Below are positions 1-6,226 of a stretch of DNA of 9,002 nt, one piece after another. Numbering within the stretch: the first letter of the stretch is position 1; each line of letters opens with the position of its first letter. The position numbers and the translations under genes were made by a program. Source of the DNA: Hyphomicrobiaceae bacterium. Lineage in GTDB: Bacteria; Pseudomonadota; Alphaproteobacteria; Rhizobiales; Hyphomicrobiaceae. The notes below the pieces were generated by a model. That model was not told where the DNA came from. It saw only the letters and a list, made by a program, of their open reading frames with translations, and ran no database searches. The stretch lies in the NCBI GenBank assembly GCA_025359005.1, contig JANYHP010000148.1, forward strand, positions 1 to 9,002. The letters run 5' to 3'.

Positions 1-403
1 GCGCGATCAGAAGCGGATTGGCATCGACGATGTGCACCGCAAGCGCGCCGCGGAACGCCTGCATCACGCGCACGGCCCTCAGCGCATCTGCCATAAGCGT
101 GCCACGTCCCGCGCCGAGTTCGATAAGATTGACGTGCGACGGCGATCCCATCTGTTGCCACACAACAGCAGCCCACAGCCCGATCAGCTCGCCGAACACC
201 TGGCTGATCTCCGGCGCGGTGATGAAGTCGCCGTCACGGCCGATGGCGCGCTGCGTGCGATAGTAACCGTGCTCGGGGTCGTTGAGGCAAGCATCCATGT
301 AGGCAGATACCGAGAGCGGCCCCGATGCCCGGATGCGCGCGGCCAGCTTATTTGCCAGCGGCGTGTCGCGTCGCAGCGTCGGATCGTACGCAGCCCCCAT
401 CAT
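1..403 (-). CDS. MidA/NDUFAF7-family SAM-dependent methyltransferase (DUF185, COG1565), N-terminal part
   Basis: The gene enters on the minus strand and runs off the left edge, leaving about 134 N-terminal residues. Translation shows family hallmarks: HGYY near residue 45, GDFITAPEISQVFGELIGLW at about 58-77, then the SAM-binding glycine-rich motif I, LIELGAGRGTLM, at about 93-104. The human homologue NDUFAF7 methylates an arginine of a complex I subunit; bacterial targets are mostly unknown, so the substrate here is not assigned. The start is ATGATG overlapping the lgt stop (TGA at 402-400): the first ATG is at 403-401, the second at 400-398, and I cannot choose between them. The overlap implies translational coupling to lgt. 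Family identity is secure. Confidence 0.9.
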   Translation of the reverse strand, partial: MMGAAYDPTLRRDTPLANKLAARIRASGPLSVSAYMDACLNDPEHGYYRTQRAIGRDGDFITAPEISQVFGELIGLWAAVVWQQMGSPSHVNLIELGAGRGTLMADALRAVRVMQAFRGALAVHIVDANPLLIA

Positions 404-1236
404 GCCACGTCCGCGGCCGATCGCGCCCGCGCTCGTTGTACAATGATGAAGCCCACAGCGATCATCGGCAACGAGTAGAGAATGCCCGCCGTCATGAAGC
501 CCTTGGTCGCCCAGTGCGCATGGTCAGGTTCGCGGAACAGCTCACAGAACGCGCGCGCCATGCCATAACCGGCCGTGAACGTGCCTGCCACCAACCCCGG
601 ATGCTTGAAGGCGCCGCGCTTGTGGATCAGCCACCAGCACACGACGAACAGCGCGAGGCCTTCCAGCGAAGCCTCATAGAGCTGGCTCGGATGGCGCGGC
701 ATGTCCCCCGCTTCCGGATCGGGAAACACCATCGCCCACGACACGGTGCTCGGCCGCCCCCATAGCTCCGCGTTGATGAAGTTGGCGAGACGGCCGAACA
801 GCAGCCCAAGCGGCGCCGCCGCTGCCGCCAGATCGAAGATCGCCATCGGCGCCGCCCCATGCTGGCGCGCAAAATAGTACACGGCCAACGCCGAGCCGAG
901 GAAGCCGCCGTGAAACGACATGCCGCCCTTCCACACCTTGAAAATCTCCAGCGGGTTGGAGAAATAGTGCACCGGATTGTAAAACAGCACGTAGCCAAGC
1001 CGCCCGCCGAGAACGACGCCCAGTGTGATGTAGAGCAGCAGATCGTCGGTCTTGACCGCATCGACCGGCGCAGTGCTGCCCGGCCAGAGCCGCGGCGTAT
1101 TCAGCATCTGCTTGATGTATTGCCAGCCGAGCAGCAGCCCGCACGCATACGCCAGCCCGTACCATTTCACCGAAATCGGCCCGAGCGACAGCGCCACCGG
1201 ATCGATGGCCGGAAAAGGCAGCGTCAAAAATTCCAT
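400..1236 (-). CDS. lgt: Phosphatidylglycerol-prolipoprotein diacylglyceryl transferase
   Basis: This 278-residue inner-membrane enzyme transfers diacylglycerol from phosphatidylglycerol to the lipobox cysteine of prolipoproteins, the first step of lipoprotein maturation. The Lgt signature GRLANFINAELWGR lies at residues 148-161. Residues matching the E. coli catalytic set, from memory, are Y26, H109 (in SFHGG), R149, N152 and E157; a further conserved arginine is in CELFREPD near 231-238. Several hydrophobic segments fit the usual seven-helix topology, and the length is normal. The ATG at 1236 is preceded by GAAGGA with 8 nt spacing. The stop overlaps the start of the methyltransferase, so both are probably one transcript. 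Confidence 0.97.
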   Translation of the reverse strand: MEFLTLPFPAIDPVALSLGPISVKWYGLAYACGLLLGWQYIKQMLNTPRLWPGSTAPVDAVKTDDLLLYITLGVVLGGRLGYVLFYNPVHYFSNPLEIFKVWKGGMSFHGGFLGSALAVYYFARQHGAAPMAIFDLAAAAAPLGLLFGRLANFINAELWGRPSTVSWAMVFPDPEAGDMPRHPSQLYEASLEGLALFVVCWWLIHKRGAFKHPGLVAGTFTAGYGMARAFCELFREPDHAHWATKGFMTAGILYSLPMIAVGFIIVQRARARSAADVA

Positions 1237-1322
1237 GGCGGCGATCCTTCGGCAGCCATCCCGGCGCGACCGGGCGTATCAGGTGCGCCCACCGGGGTGC
1301 TTCGTCGCGCCGCGTAGCAGAG

Positions 1323-1356
1323 TTGTTGCGGGATGGCCAGCGCGACCGCATATACT
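1323..1356 (+). promoter_or_regulatory. Candidate promoter for the ubiK-type gene in the lgt/ubiK divergent region
   Basis: The 154 bp between the divergent lgt and ubiK-type starts must hold promoters for both. The best plus-strand match is TATACT at 1351-1356 (5 of 6 to the sigma-70 -10 box), 35 nt before the ATG, with weak -35 candidates TTGTTG (1323-1328, 22 bp spacing) or TTGCGG (1326-1331, 19 bp). Neither spacing is ideal, so this is tentative. I saw no clear promoter for lgt on the other strand. Confidence 0.3.
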
Positions 1357-1390
1357 GCTGGCGATCGAGTCCAGCCAACGGAGCAACGCT

Positions 1391-1651
1391 ATGCCACAGA
1401 CATCATCCCGCATTTTCGACGACATCGCCAAGCTGATGCAGGGTGCAGCCGGTGCCGCCGACGGCATGCGCCGCGAGGTCGAGGGCGTCATGCGCGCCCA
1501 GGGCGAGCGCGTGCTCGGCGCCATGGATCTCGTGCAGCGCGAGGAGTTCGAGGCGGTCAAGGGGATGGCCATAAAGGCCCGCGACGAGAACGAGAAGCTT
1601 GCCGCTCGCGTAGCCTCCCTCGAAGCCGAACTGGCCCGCGCCAAAGGCTGA
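1391..1651 (+). CDS. ubiK: UbiK/BMFP-family accessory factor (YqiC-like, small coiled-coil protein)
   Basis: This 86-residue protein has the two-part build of the BMFP family: an N-terminal amphipathic region (about 1-45, with RIFDDIAKLMQGAAGAADGM) and a C-terminal coiled coil (about 50-85, with REEFEAVKGMAIKARDENEKL and then a short leucine/glutamate heptad stretch). In enterobacteria UbiK (YqiC) is an accessory factor for aerobic ubiquinone synthesis and has membrane-fusogenic activity in vitro; the same role here is inferred. The ATG at 1391 is chosen because CGGAG lies 7 nt upstream and because longer in-frame extensions would run back into lgt. The divergent position next to lgt recurs in Alphaproteobacteria. 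Confidence 0.85.
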   Translation: MPQTSSRIFDDIAKLMQGAAGAADGMRREVEGVMRAQGERVLGAMDLVQREEFEAVKGMAIKARDENEKLAARVASLEAELARAKG

Positions 1652-1703
1652 CGGTTATTTCAAAGACCGACGATCACGCAACGGCTGCCGCGCGGCCCTT
1701 GCC

Positions 1704-2903
1704 TCAAATGATCGCGCCGGAACCTTCGGCAAGGCCTGAGCCGCCATAGAGCCACTGCACGCTGTCGTAGTAGTCCTCGGTCGTCATCGCCCGCATCATG
1801 GCGTTGCGCAGCGCCGCGTGGCCGCCGTCGGGATGATAGATGTGGTCGCCGATCATGCGCGACTGGATCTGGATGCGGGCCGTGCGGTGCACGCGCTTTT
1901 TTCGGTACTCTTCCAGCGCTGTCGCGATGTCATCTGTGTGCGCCGCCATCTCGTGGGCGAGGCAGACGGCATCTTCCATGGCCATGCAAGCGCCCTGCGC
2001 CATGTATTGCAACGTCGGATGCGCCGCGTCGCCCAGCAGCGCCACCCGCCCATCGACCCAGGTAAGCGTCGGATCGCGATCGCACAGCACCCATAGTTTC
2101 CAATCGCTGCCATGCTTGATGATCTGCTTGGCGCGATCGCAGATATGCTGAAACCCCTTCATCACCTCCTCGTGCGACACCGGCTTGCCGGCCACCGGCT
2201 CCGGCGCATGGTTGTGGCAGGTGACGACAAGATTGAAACTCTTCCCGTTCGACAGCGGGTAGTGGACGAGGTGACACTTCGGCCCGGCCCACAGCGATGC
2301 CGCATTCCAGCGCAGGTCCGCCGGCATCTGCTCGGTGGGAATAACTGACCGATACGTCGTGTGTCCGGTGACGCGAGGCGGCCCATCGCCGACCAACTGT
2401 GCGCGCACCTTCGACATCAATCCGTCGGCACCGATCAGCGCCGCGCCTTCAATTTTGCGACCGTCCTTCAAAACGGCATGGACGGTCTCGCTGGTCTGCT
2501 CGTAGCCCACCACCTCATGCGACGTGCGTAAGTCCACCAGCGGGTTCGCGCGGCAGGCCTTCAGGAACACGCCATGCAGGTCGCCGCGATGGATCACCGC
2601 GTAGGGGTTCTTGAAACGCTTGCGGAACGGCTCGTCGAGAGGAACCGTCGCAATGTCCTCGCCTGTCATTGCATCCATGAGCCGCAAGGCGTCGACATAG
2701 ACAGCCATTTTGCGCGCGGCGTCCCCCACGCCGAGATAGTCGAACGCATGGAACGCGTTCGGGCCGAGCTGGATGCCGGCGCCGATCTCGCCCAACTCCG
2801 CGGCCCGCTCGAGAACCAGCGTTTTGACGCCCTTCTGCGCCAGCCCCATGGCGGTCGCGAGGCCACCGATGCCGCCACCGGCGATGAGAATGGGCAGGCT
2901 CAT
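1704..2903 (-). CDS. mhbM: 3-hydroxybenzoate 6-hydroxylase-type FAD monooxygenase
   Basis: This 399-residue group A flavoprotein should hydroxylate 3-hydroxybenzoate at C6 to gentisate using NAD(P)H and O2 in the cytoplasm (also named nagX or xlnD in other genera). The N-terminal Rossmann motif GGGIGG is at residues 9-14, with the ribose-binding E32 ending the second strand. IGADGLMSKVR is at 157-167 and the FAD-binding GDAAHP at 291-296. H211 and Y215 (in KCHLVHYP) and Q299 (in TLQYMAQGA) match the residues reported, from memory, to position substrate in Rhodococcus 3HB6H. The middle region (HTTYRSVIPT, LRWNAASLWAGPKCH) closely resembles Klebsiella MhbM as I remember it. An upstream extension to 3098 is open, but AGGAGG at 2914-2909 fixes the start at 2903. 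The gene lies downstream of the GntR gene and converges on ubiK. No gentisate dioxygenase or maleylpyruvate gene is in view. Confidence 0.85.
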   Translation of the reverse strand: MSLPILIAGGGIGGLATAMGLAQKGVKTLVLERAAELGEIGAGIQLGPNAFHAFDYLGVGDAARKMAVYVDALRLMDAMTGEDIATVPLDEPFRKRFKNPYAVIHRGDLHGVFLKACRANPLVDLRTSHEVVGYEQTSETVHAVLKDGRKIEGAALIGADGLMSKVRAQLVGDGPPRVTGHTTYRSVIPTEQMPADLRWNAASLWAGPKCHLVHYPLSNGKSFNLVVTCHNHAPEPVAGKPVSHEEVMKGFQHICDRAKQIIKHGSDWKLWVLCDRDPTLTWVDGRVALLGDAAHPTLQYMAQGACMAMEDAVCLAHEMAAHTDDIATALEEYRKKRVHRTARIQIQSRMIGDHIYHPDGGHAALRNAMMRAMTTEDYYDSVQWLYGGSGLAEGSGAII

Positions 2904-2908
2904 AGATA

Positions 2909-2914
2909 CCTCCT
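2909..2914 (-). promoter_or_regulatory. Strong ribosome binding site of the FAD monooxygenase
   Basis: On the minus strand this reads AGGAGG, 5 nt before the ATG at 2903. It is among the strongest Shine-Dalgarno sites in the window and rules out the 65-codon upstream extension as the real start. Confidence 0.85.
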
Positions 2915-3030
2915 GGCTGCACTGTGCGCGGCGATCCAATGACCATCGCATCTCGGCAACGCTTACCAACTTTTGGGCGCAGGTCCAGCGCAGGGTGTCC
3001 TGATCGGCGAACCCGGGCTTTGCGCCGCCG

Positions 3031-3813
3031 TCATTGCCCGGCGTCCAGCAAGGCCGGATCGATGGCGCCTTCCAGGCTGTCGAAATTCGCCTGCACAAAA
3101 TCGATCAGCGCATCTGACGCAACTTTGGCGCCCCGGGTGTTGCGGTCGACAACCGCCACCACCAGCGCCAGGTGGCGATCGATGGTCCGCGAGAGGCCGG
3201 TCGCGCCGCCGAGATGCGTCAGATGCACATGCCCGACGCGGCGAAAAATCGTATGCAACGGCCGCAAGGTCCGATCCAGAAACGGCTCTGCCGCCGCATC
3301 CAGCAGGATTGCGTCGAGTTGGCGATCGTAGGTGTTGAATTCGGCCACATCCATGGCACGCCGCCGTTCGCGAAAGACCGCACCGAGCCGTAGCAGCCGG
3401 TTACGCTGGTTGGCGTCCAGTTTCTCGGTTGCAAGTTCCGCCACGAACCGATCCATCTCGCGGCGCAACTGCAGCAGACGGCGGTCGCGCTGCAGATCGA
3501 TCGGACTGATCTGCAAGCCGTCGCGCGGACGAATACGGATCAACGTCTCGGCCGCCAGCCGGCGGACGGCCTGATGCACCGGCGTCCGTCCGAGTTGCAC
3601 CAGATCCTGCAGCGCACTCGTGGTCATACTCGCGCCAGGTGCCACCCGACAATGGACGATCAGGTCCTCGATGCGGTCATAGGCGACGACGGCGAGGCTC
3701 TCGCCCACACGAAGCGGCCTCACCGCGGGCGCCCCGCGCGACGATCCCGCCGAAGGCCGCGCGCGCGGCTCGCGCGGTTTGGCCGTAACTGGGCGTTGAG
3801 GCTTGGAGGGCAT
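3031..3813 (-). CDS. GntR-family transcriptional regulator, FadR/FCD subfamily
   Basis: This 260-residue cytoplasmic DNA-binding protein has a basic, Pro/Arg-rich N-terminal tail (1-37), a GntR winged helix (about 40-105, with GRTPVHQAVRRLAAETLIRI at 75-94) and an all-helical FCD ligand domain (about 110-245). Such regulators usually bind short palindromes and release on binding organic or sugar acids. The FCD metal ligands look altered: by hand alignment the Asp of the D-x3-H element is D163, but the His position holds D167; H214 is kept, and the last His position appears to be D234. The start at 3813 has only a weak AGAAAG-type site; a GTG start at 3900 is possible but would sit inside the divergent operator. 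The gene diverges from the ABC operon and precedes the monooxygenase gene by 127 bp, so either or both may be targets. Confidence 0.85.
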   Translation of the reverse strand: MPSKPQRPVTAKPREPRARPSAGSSRGAPAVRPLRVGESLAVVAYDRIEDLIVHCRVAPGASMTTSALQDLVQLGRTPVHQAVRRLAAETLIRIRPRDGLQISPIDLQRDRRLLQLRREMDRFVAELATEKLDANQRNRLLRLGAVFRERRRAMDVAEFNTYDRQLDAILLDAAAEPFLDRTLRPLHTIFRRVGHVHLTHLGGATGLSRTIDRHLALVVAVVDRNTRGAKVASDALIDFVQANFDSLEGAIDPALLDAGQ

Positions 3814-3886
3814 CCGGTCACTTTCTGCTGATTTCCGCGCGACACTAACACTTGCGTTGCGTCGGTGTCTTGCGCTACACGTCACC

Positions 3887-3902
3887 CAGTGATATTTCAC
3901 TG
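3887..3902. promoter_or_regulatory. Operator-like inverted repeat CAGTGA-N4-TCACTG
   Basis: Two perfect 6-bp arms flank a TATT spacer, making a 16-bp site in the region between the GntR gene and the operon it diverges from. It is AT-rich at the centre in otherwise GC-rich DNA. Size and symmetry suit a dimeric GntR/FCD regulator. Assignment to the adjacent regulator is inference; no second perfect copy was found upstream of the monooxygenase. Confidence 0.55.
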
Positions 3903-3957
3903 AATGTCAGTCGCATCGGGAGTGGCGGCCAAACGCCACCGATCGTTTGCAGGGTCC

Positions 3958-3964
3958 AGGGAGG
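3958..3964 (+). promoter_or_regulatory. Ribosome binding site of the substrate-binding protein gene
   Basis: AGGGAGG lies 5 nt before the ATG at 3970. It selects this start over an in-frame upstream ATG at 3904, which would place 22 extra residues before the signal peptide and begin inside the operator-like repeat. Confidence 0.85.
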
Positions 3965-3969
3965 ACACA

Positions 3970-5217
3970 ATGAGCCAAGGTCTGCGCAGGAAATTTCTGG
4001 CCGGCATCGCCGCAGGCGTGGCACTGGCGCCGTGGTTGATCGCCTCCGATGCCCGGGCGCAGGCAGCGGCCAAAACGACGATTACCTTTGCAGGCGTCAC
4101 ATTCTCGGAAGCTGGCCGTGGCGACAAGCTGCGCGCCTGGGTCGACAAGTTCAACAAATCCCAGGACAAGATCGAAGTCCAGTCGGTCGGCCTGCCGTTC
4201 GCGACGTTCGCCAACACGATGTTCACGCAGATGGGCGGCGGCGGCGGCCCCGATCTCATCCGCTTCGACACCATCGACTTCTACGCAGCCGTTCCCGCCG
4301 GACGCCTGTTGCCGTTCGACGATTACATCAAGGACGCCGATTACAAGTTCAGCGCGCCGAACGATTACTTGAAATCCAACGGCAAGCGCTACGGCATGGC
4401 GTTCGAGATCTCGAACTACGTCATGATGTATAACCCCGCCTTGCTCAAGGACGGCAAGGTCCCCGCAACCTTCGACGAATTGCTGGCGGTCACGAAAGCC
4501 GCGACCGGCAACGGTATCTTCGGCTATGCCTACCGCGCCACGATGGCGGAACGGAACGGCTTCTGGCAGGACTTGTGCAACTTCGTGTTCGGCTTTGGCG
4601 GCCGTTGGGGCGATGGCACCAACCTCACATTGAACAGCCCCAAGGTTGTCGAGGGCATCGCCGCCTACAAGCGGATGTATGAGAGCGGCGCCATCCCCAA
4701 AGGCGCCGACGCCGCCACCTACCGCCGCATGTTCTGGGAAAGCAAGGTTGCCATTGAAGTCGACAACGGCGGCGTCGCTGGCATATTCAACCAACAGGCA
4801 CCTAACCTCGCGTTCATGGCCGCGCCATCGCCGTTCCCGACGCGCGCGCAAGGGCTGATCCTGGCGCCGCTCACGGTCAACGCCAACACCAAGAACAAGG
4901 ACGCGGCATTCACCTTCATCAAGTGGGCCTTGCAGCCGGACAACCAGAAAGAGCTGCAGGACCTGCTCGGCGCATCGAGCGTCGCAACCGCCGTGCCGCG
5001 TTCGGCCGAAGACCTCGCAAAGAAACCGTGGCTCAAGGTCTATGACGACCAGACCGCCAATGCCGTGCCGCAACTCGTCCAGGGCTTCGAGGTTCGCACG
5101 CCGGAGCTGCAGCAGATCATCATCGAACAGGTGCTGAAAGTGCTGCAGGGCGGCATGGACCCGCAAAAGGCCATGGACGAAGCGCAGGAACTCGGCCTCG
5201 CGAAGATGAAGAAGTAA
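3970..5217 (+). CDS. ABC transporter substrate-binding protein, family 1 (CUT1-type)
   Basis: This 415-residue periplasmic receptor would capture a sugar or sugar acid and hand it to the permeases downstream. The leader has a twin-arginine-like motif, L-R-R-K-F-L at residues 5-10, a hydrophobic core (11-26) and an ARA|QA cleavage site after residue 30, so export by Tat is possible; Sec export is not excluded. Family-1 motifs follow: GPDLIRFDTIDFYAAVPAGR at 93-112, GKRYGMAFEISNYVMMYNPA at 138-157 and PATFDELL at 165-172. The length is normal for the family. It is the first gene of the plus-strand operon and has the strongest plus-strand ribosome binding site. The ligand cannot be read from sequence; the neighbouring dehydratase and gluconate 5-dehydrogenase-like SDR suggest an aldonic, uronic or related acid. 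Confidence 0.9.
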   Translation: MSQGLRRKFLAGIAAGVALAPWLIASDARAQAAAKTTITFAGVTFSEAGRGDKLRAWVDKFNKSQDKIEVQSVGLPFATFANTMFTQMGGGGGPDLIRFDTIDFYAAVPAGRLLPFDDYIKDADYKFSAPNDYLKSNGKRYGMAFEISNYVMMYNPALLKDGKVPATFDELLAVTKAATGNGIFGYAYRATMAERNGFWQDLCNFVFGFGGRWGDGTNLTLNSPKVVEGIAAYKRMYESGAIPKGADAATYRRMFWESKVAIEVDNGGVAGIFNQQAPNLAFMAAPSPFPTRAQGLILAPLTVNANTKNKDAAFTFIKWALQPDNQKELQDLLGASSVATAVPRSAEDLAKKPWLKVYDDQTANAVPQLVQGFEVRTPELQQIIIEQVLKVLQGGMDPQKAMDEAQELGLAKMKK

Positions 5218-5229
5218 GTGCGCATCGTC

Positions 5230-5269
5230 CGCACTCCCGGTGTCCTCTTTGCGTGGCACCGGGAGCGCG
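5230..5269 (+). promoter_or_regulatory. Stable intercistronic hairpin after the binding-protein gene
   Basis: A perfect 9-bp stem (CTCCCGGTG at 5234-5242 with CACCGGGAG at 5257-5265) extends inward by a G-U and a C-G pair to leave a 10-nt loop, and outward past one mismatch by three more pairs (CGC at 5230-5232 with GCG at 5267-5269). There is no T-run after it, so it is not a standard intrinsic terminator. Its place between a binding-protein gene and its permease gene resembles the malE-malF arrangement, where structure stabilises the upstream message and lowers downstream expression. The function is inferred. Confidence 0.65.
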
Positions 5270-5323
5270 ACATGCACGCGCGCTTGCACTGCGCTATACC
5301 TCAATTCAACGCGAGTTCTGGTC

Positions 5324-6223
5324 GTGAAAACGTCAGTCGACAATTTTTTCAAGGATCAATGGCTGCCCTATGCGTTCATGGCGCCGGTGTTCCTTTACCT
5401 TGTATTATTCGACTTCATCCCGCTGTTGAATGAACTTTACCTGAGCTTCACGTCAACGTCGCTGCTGTCGCCGCGCCAGCACACTTGGGTCGGCTTGGAC
5501 AACTATCGCGAACTATTCCGCTCGTCGGACTTTATCCACGCCATCTGGATCACCACGATCTACACGCTGGCCTGCGTCGCCCTCGCGCTCGGCATCGGGC
5601 TTGGCGCGGCCATCTTGATGGACAGCCCCTTCGTTGGCCGCGGCGTCGCCCGCGCGCTGGTGACGTTGCCGTGGGCTGCGCCGCCCGTCGCCGTGGCGCT
5701 TATCTTCACGTGGATTTATAACGCCCAGTACGGCGTTTTCAATTTTGCGCAGAAAATGCTGGGCTTCGACGCCTTCGAGAATTGGCTCGACACGCCGCAG
5801 CGCGCGCTGATGGCCATTCTGATCGCCACCATCTGGCAGATTTTTCCGTTCGCATCCGTAGTGATCCTGTCGGCGCTGCAGGGCGTGCCCAAGGAACTAC
5901 GCGAAGCTGCCGCCATCGATGGCGCCGGGCGCTTCGCCATTTTCCGGGCCGTCGTCTGGCCGACGATCTTGCCGACCGTCATGATCCTCGGCCTGTTCAT
6001 AACGATCTGGTCGTTGCGCCGCTTCGATCTCATCTGGCTTTTGACGCAAGGCGGACCGATCGGGGCGACCAACACGCTTGTGATCGAACTCTATCGCAAA
6101 GCCTTCGTCTATCGCGATCTGGGGGCCGGCGCCGCTGTCGGCATGATCGGCCTCGCTGTAGCCCTCGTCATCACCGTCATCCACGCGCGCGTGAGCAGTC
6201 GCCTCGAGGCGGAGAACAAGTAA
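5324..6223 (+). CDS. ABC transporter permease, MalF-type (CUT1 family)
   Basis: This 299-residue inner-membrane protein would form half of the transport channel. Six hydrophobic segments are visible near residues 14-36, 71-98, 106-131, 161-186, 216-238 and 264-287. The cytoplasmic EAA loop that docks the ATPase starts at E194 (EAAAIDGAGRFAIFRAVVWP), with the conserved G200 and the closing LP at 216-217. The start is uncertain: GTG at 5324 gives a normal short N-terminus but only a weak GCGAG-like site upstream; the next in-frame ATG (5378) would cut into the first membrane helix, and the longer GTG-started frame from 5240 starts inside the hairpin. It follows the binding protein by 106 bp and abuts the next permease. 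Confidence 0.9.
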   Translation: MKTSVDNFFKDQWLPYAFMAPVFLYLVLFDFIPLLNELYLSFTSTSLLSPRQHTWVGLDNYRELFRSSDFIHAIWITTIYTLACVALALGIGLGAAILMDSPFVGRGVARALVTLPWAAPPVAVALIFTWIYNAQYGVFNFAQKMLGFDAFENWLDTPQRALMAILIATIWQIFPFASVVILSALQGVPKELREAAAIDGAGRFAIFRAVVWPTILPTVMILGLFITIWSLRRFDLIWLLTQGGPIGATNTLVIELYRKAFVYRDLGAGAAVGMIGLAVALVITVIHARVSSRLEAENK

Positions 6224-6226
6224 GTG

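Larger units (their letters stand above)
3814..3969. promoter_or_regulatory. Divergent control region between the GntR regulator and the ABC operon
   Basis: These 156 bp separate two divergent starts and must hold both promoters. Visible elements, plus strand: the direct repeat CTTGCG at 3851-3856 and 3869-3874; a possible promoter TTGCGC (3870-3875), 17 bp, TATTTC (3893-3898); an inverted repeat at 3887-3902; and the Shine-Dalgarno site at 3958-3964. The possible -10 box falls inside the inverted repeat, as expected for repression by steric block. Promoter boxes are weak matches and tentative. Confidence 0.55.

Noticed and set aside
1687..1696. Palindrome GCCGCGCGGC between the convergent ubiK-type and monooxygenase genes, considered as a terminator
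   Set aside because: It leaves no room for a loop unless the stem shortens, and there is no T-run on either strand; it is probably a chance feature of GC-rich DNA.
2931..2949. Inverted repeat GCGAT-N9-ATCGC upstream of the monooxygenase gene, considered as a regulator site
   Set aside because: The 5-bp arms are short, such words are frequent in this DNA, and the repeat does not resemble the palindrome at 3887-3902.
2904..3098. N-terminal extension of the monooxygenase by 65 codons
   Set aside because: It overlaps the regulator's 3' end and carries no domain, and an ideal AGGAGG sits 5 nt before the ATG at 2903, directly followed by the expected Rossmann-fold start.
5234..5265. The intercistronic hairpin considered as an intrinsic terminator
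   Set aside because: It is not followed by a run of T, and permease genes needed by the same transporter lie directly downstream on the same strand.
3907..5352. A 481-codon open frame on the minus strand, opposite the binding-protein gene
   Set aside because: It mirrors the plus-strand gene, has no recognisable domain or ribosome binding site, and is of low-complexity composition rich in Arg, Glu, Val and Ala. Such antisense frames are common in GC-rich DNA; the plus-strand gene has clear family motifs.
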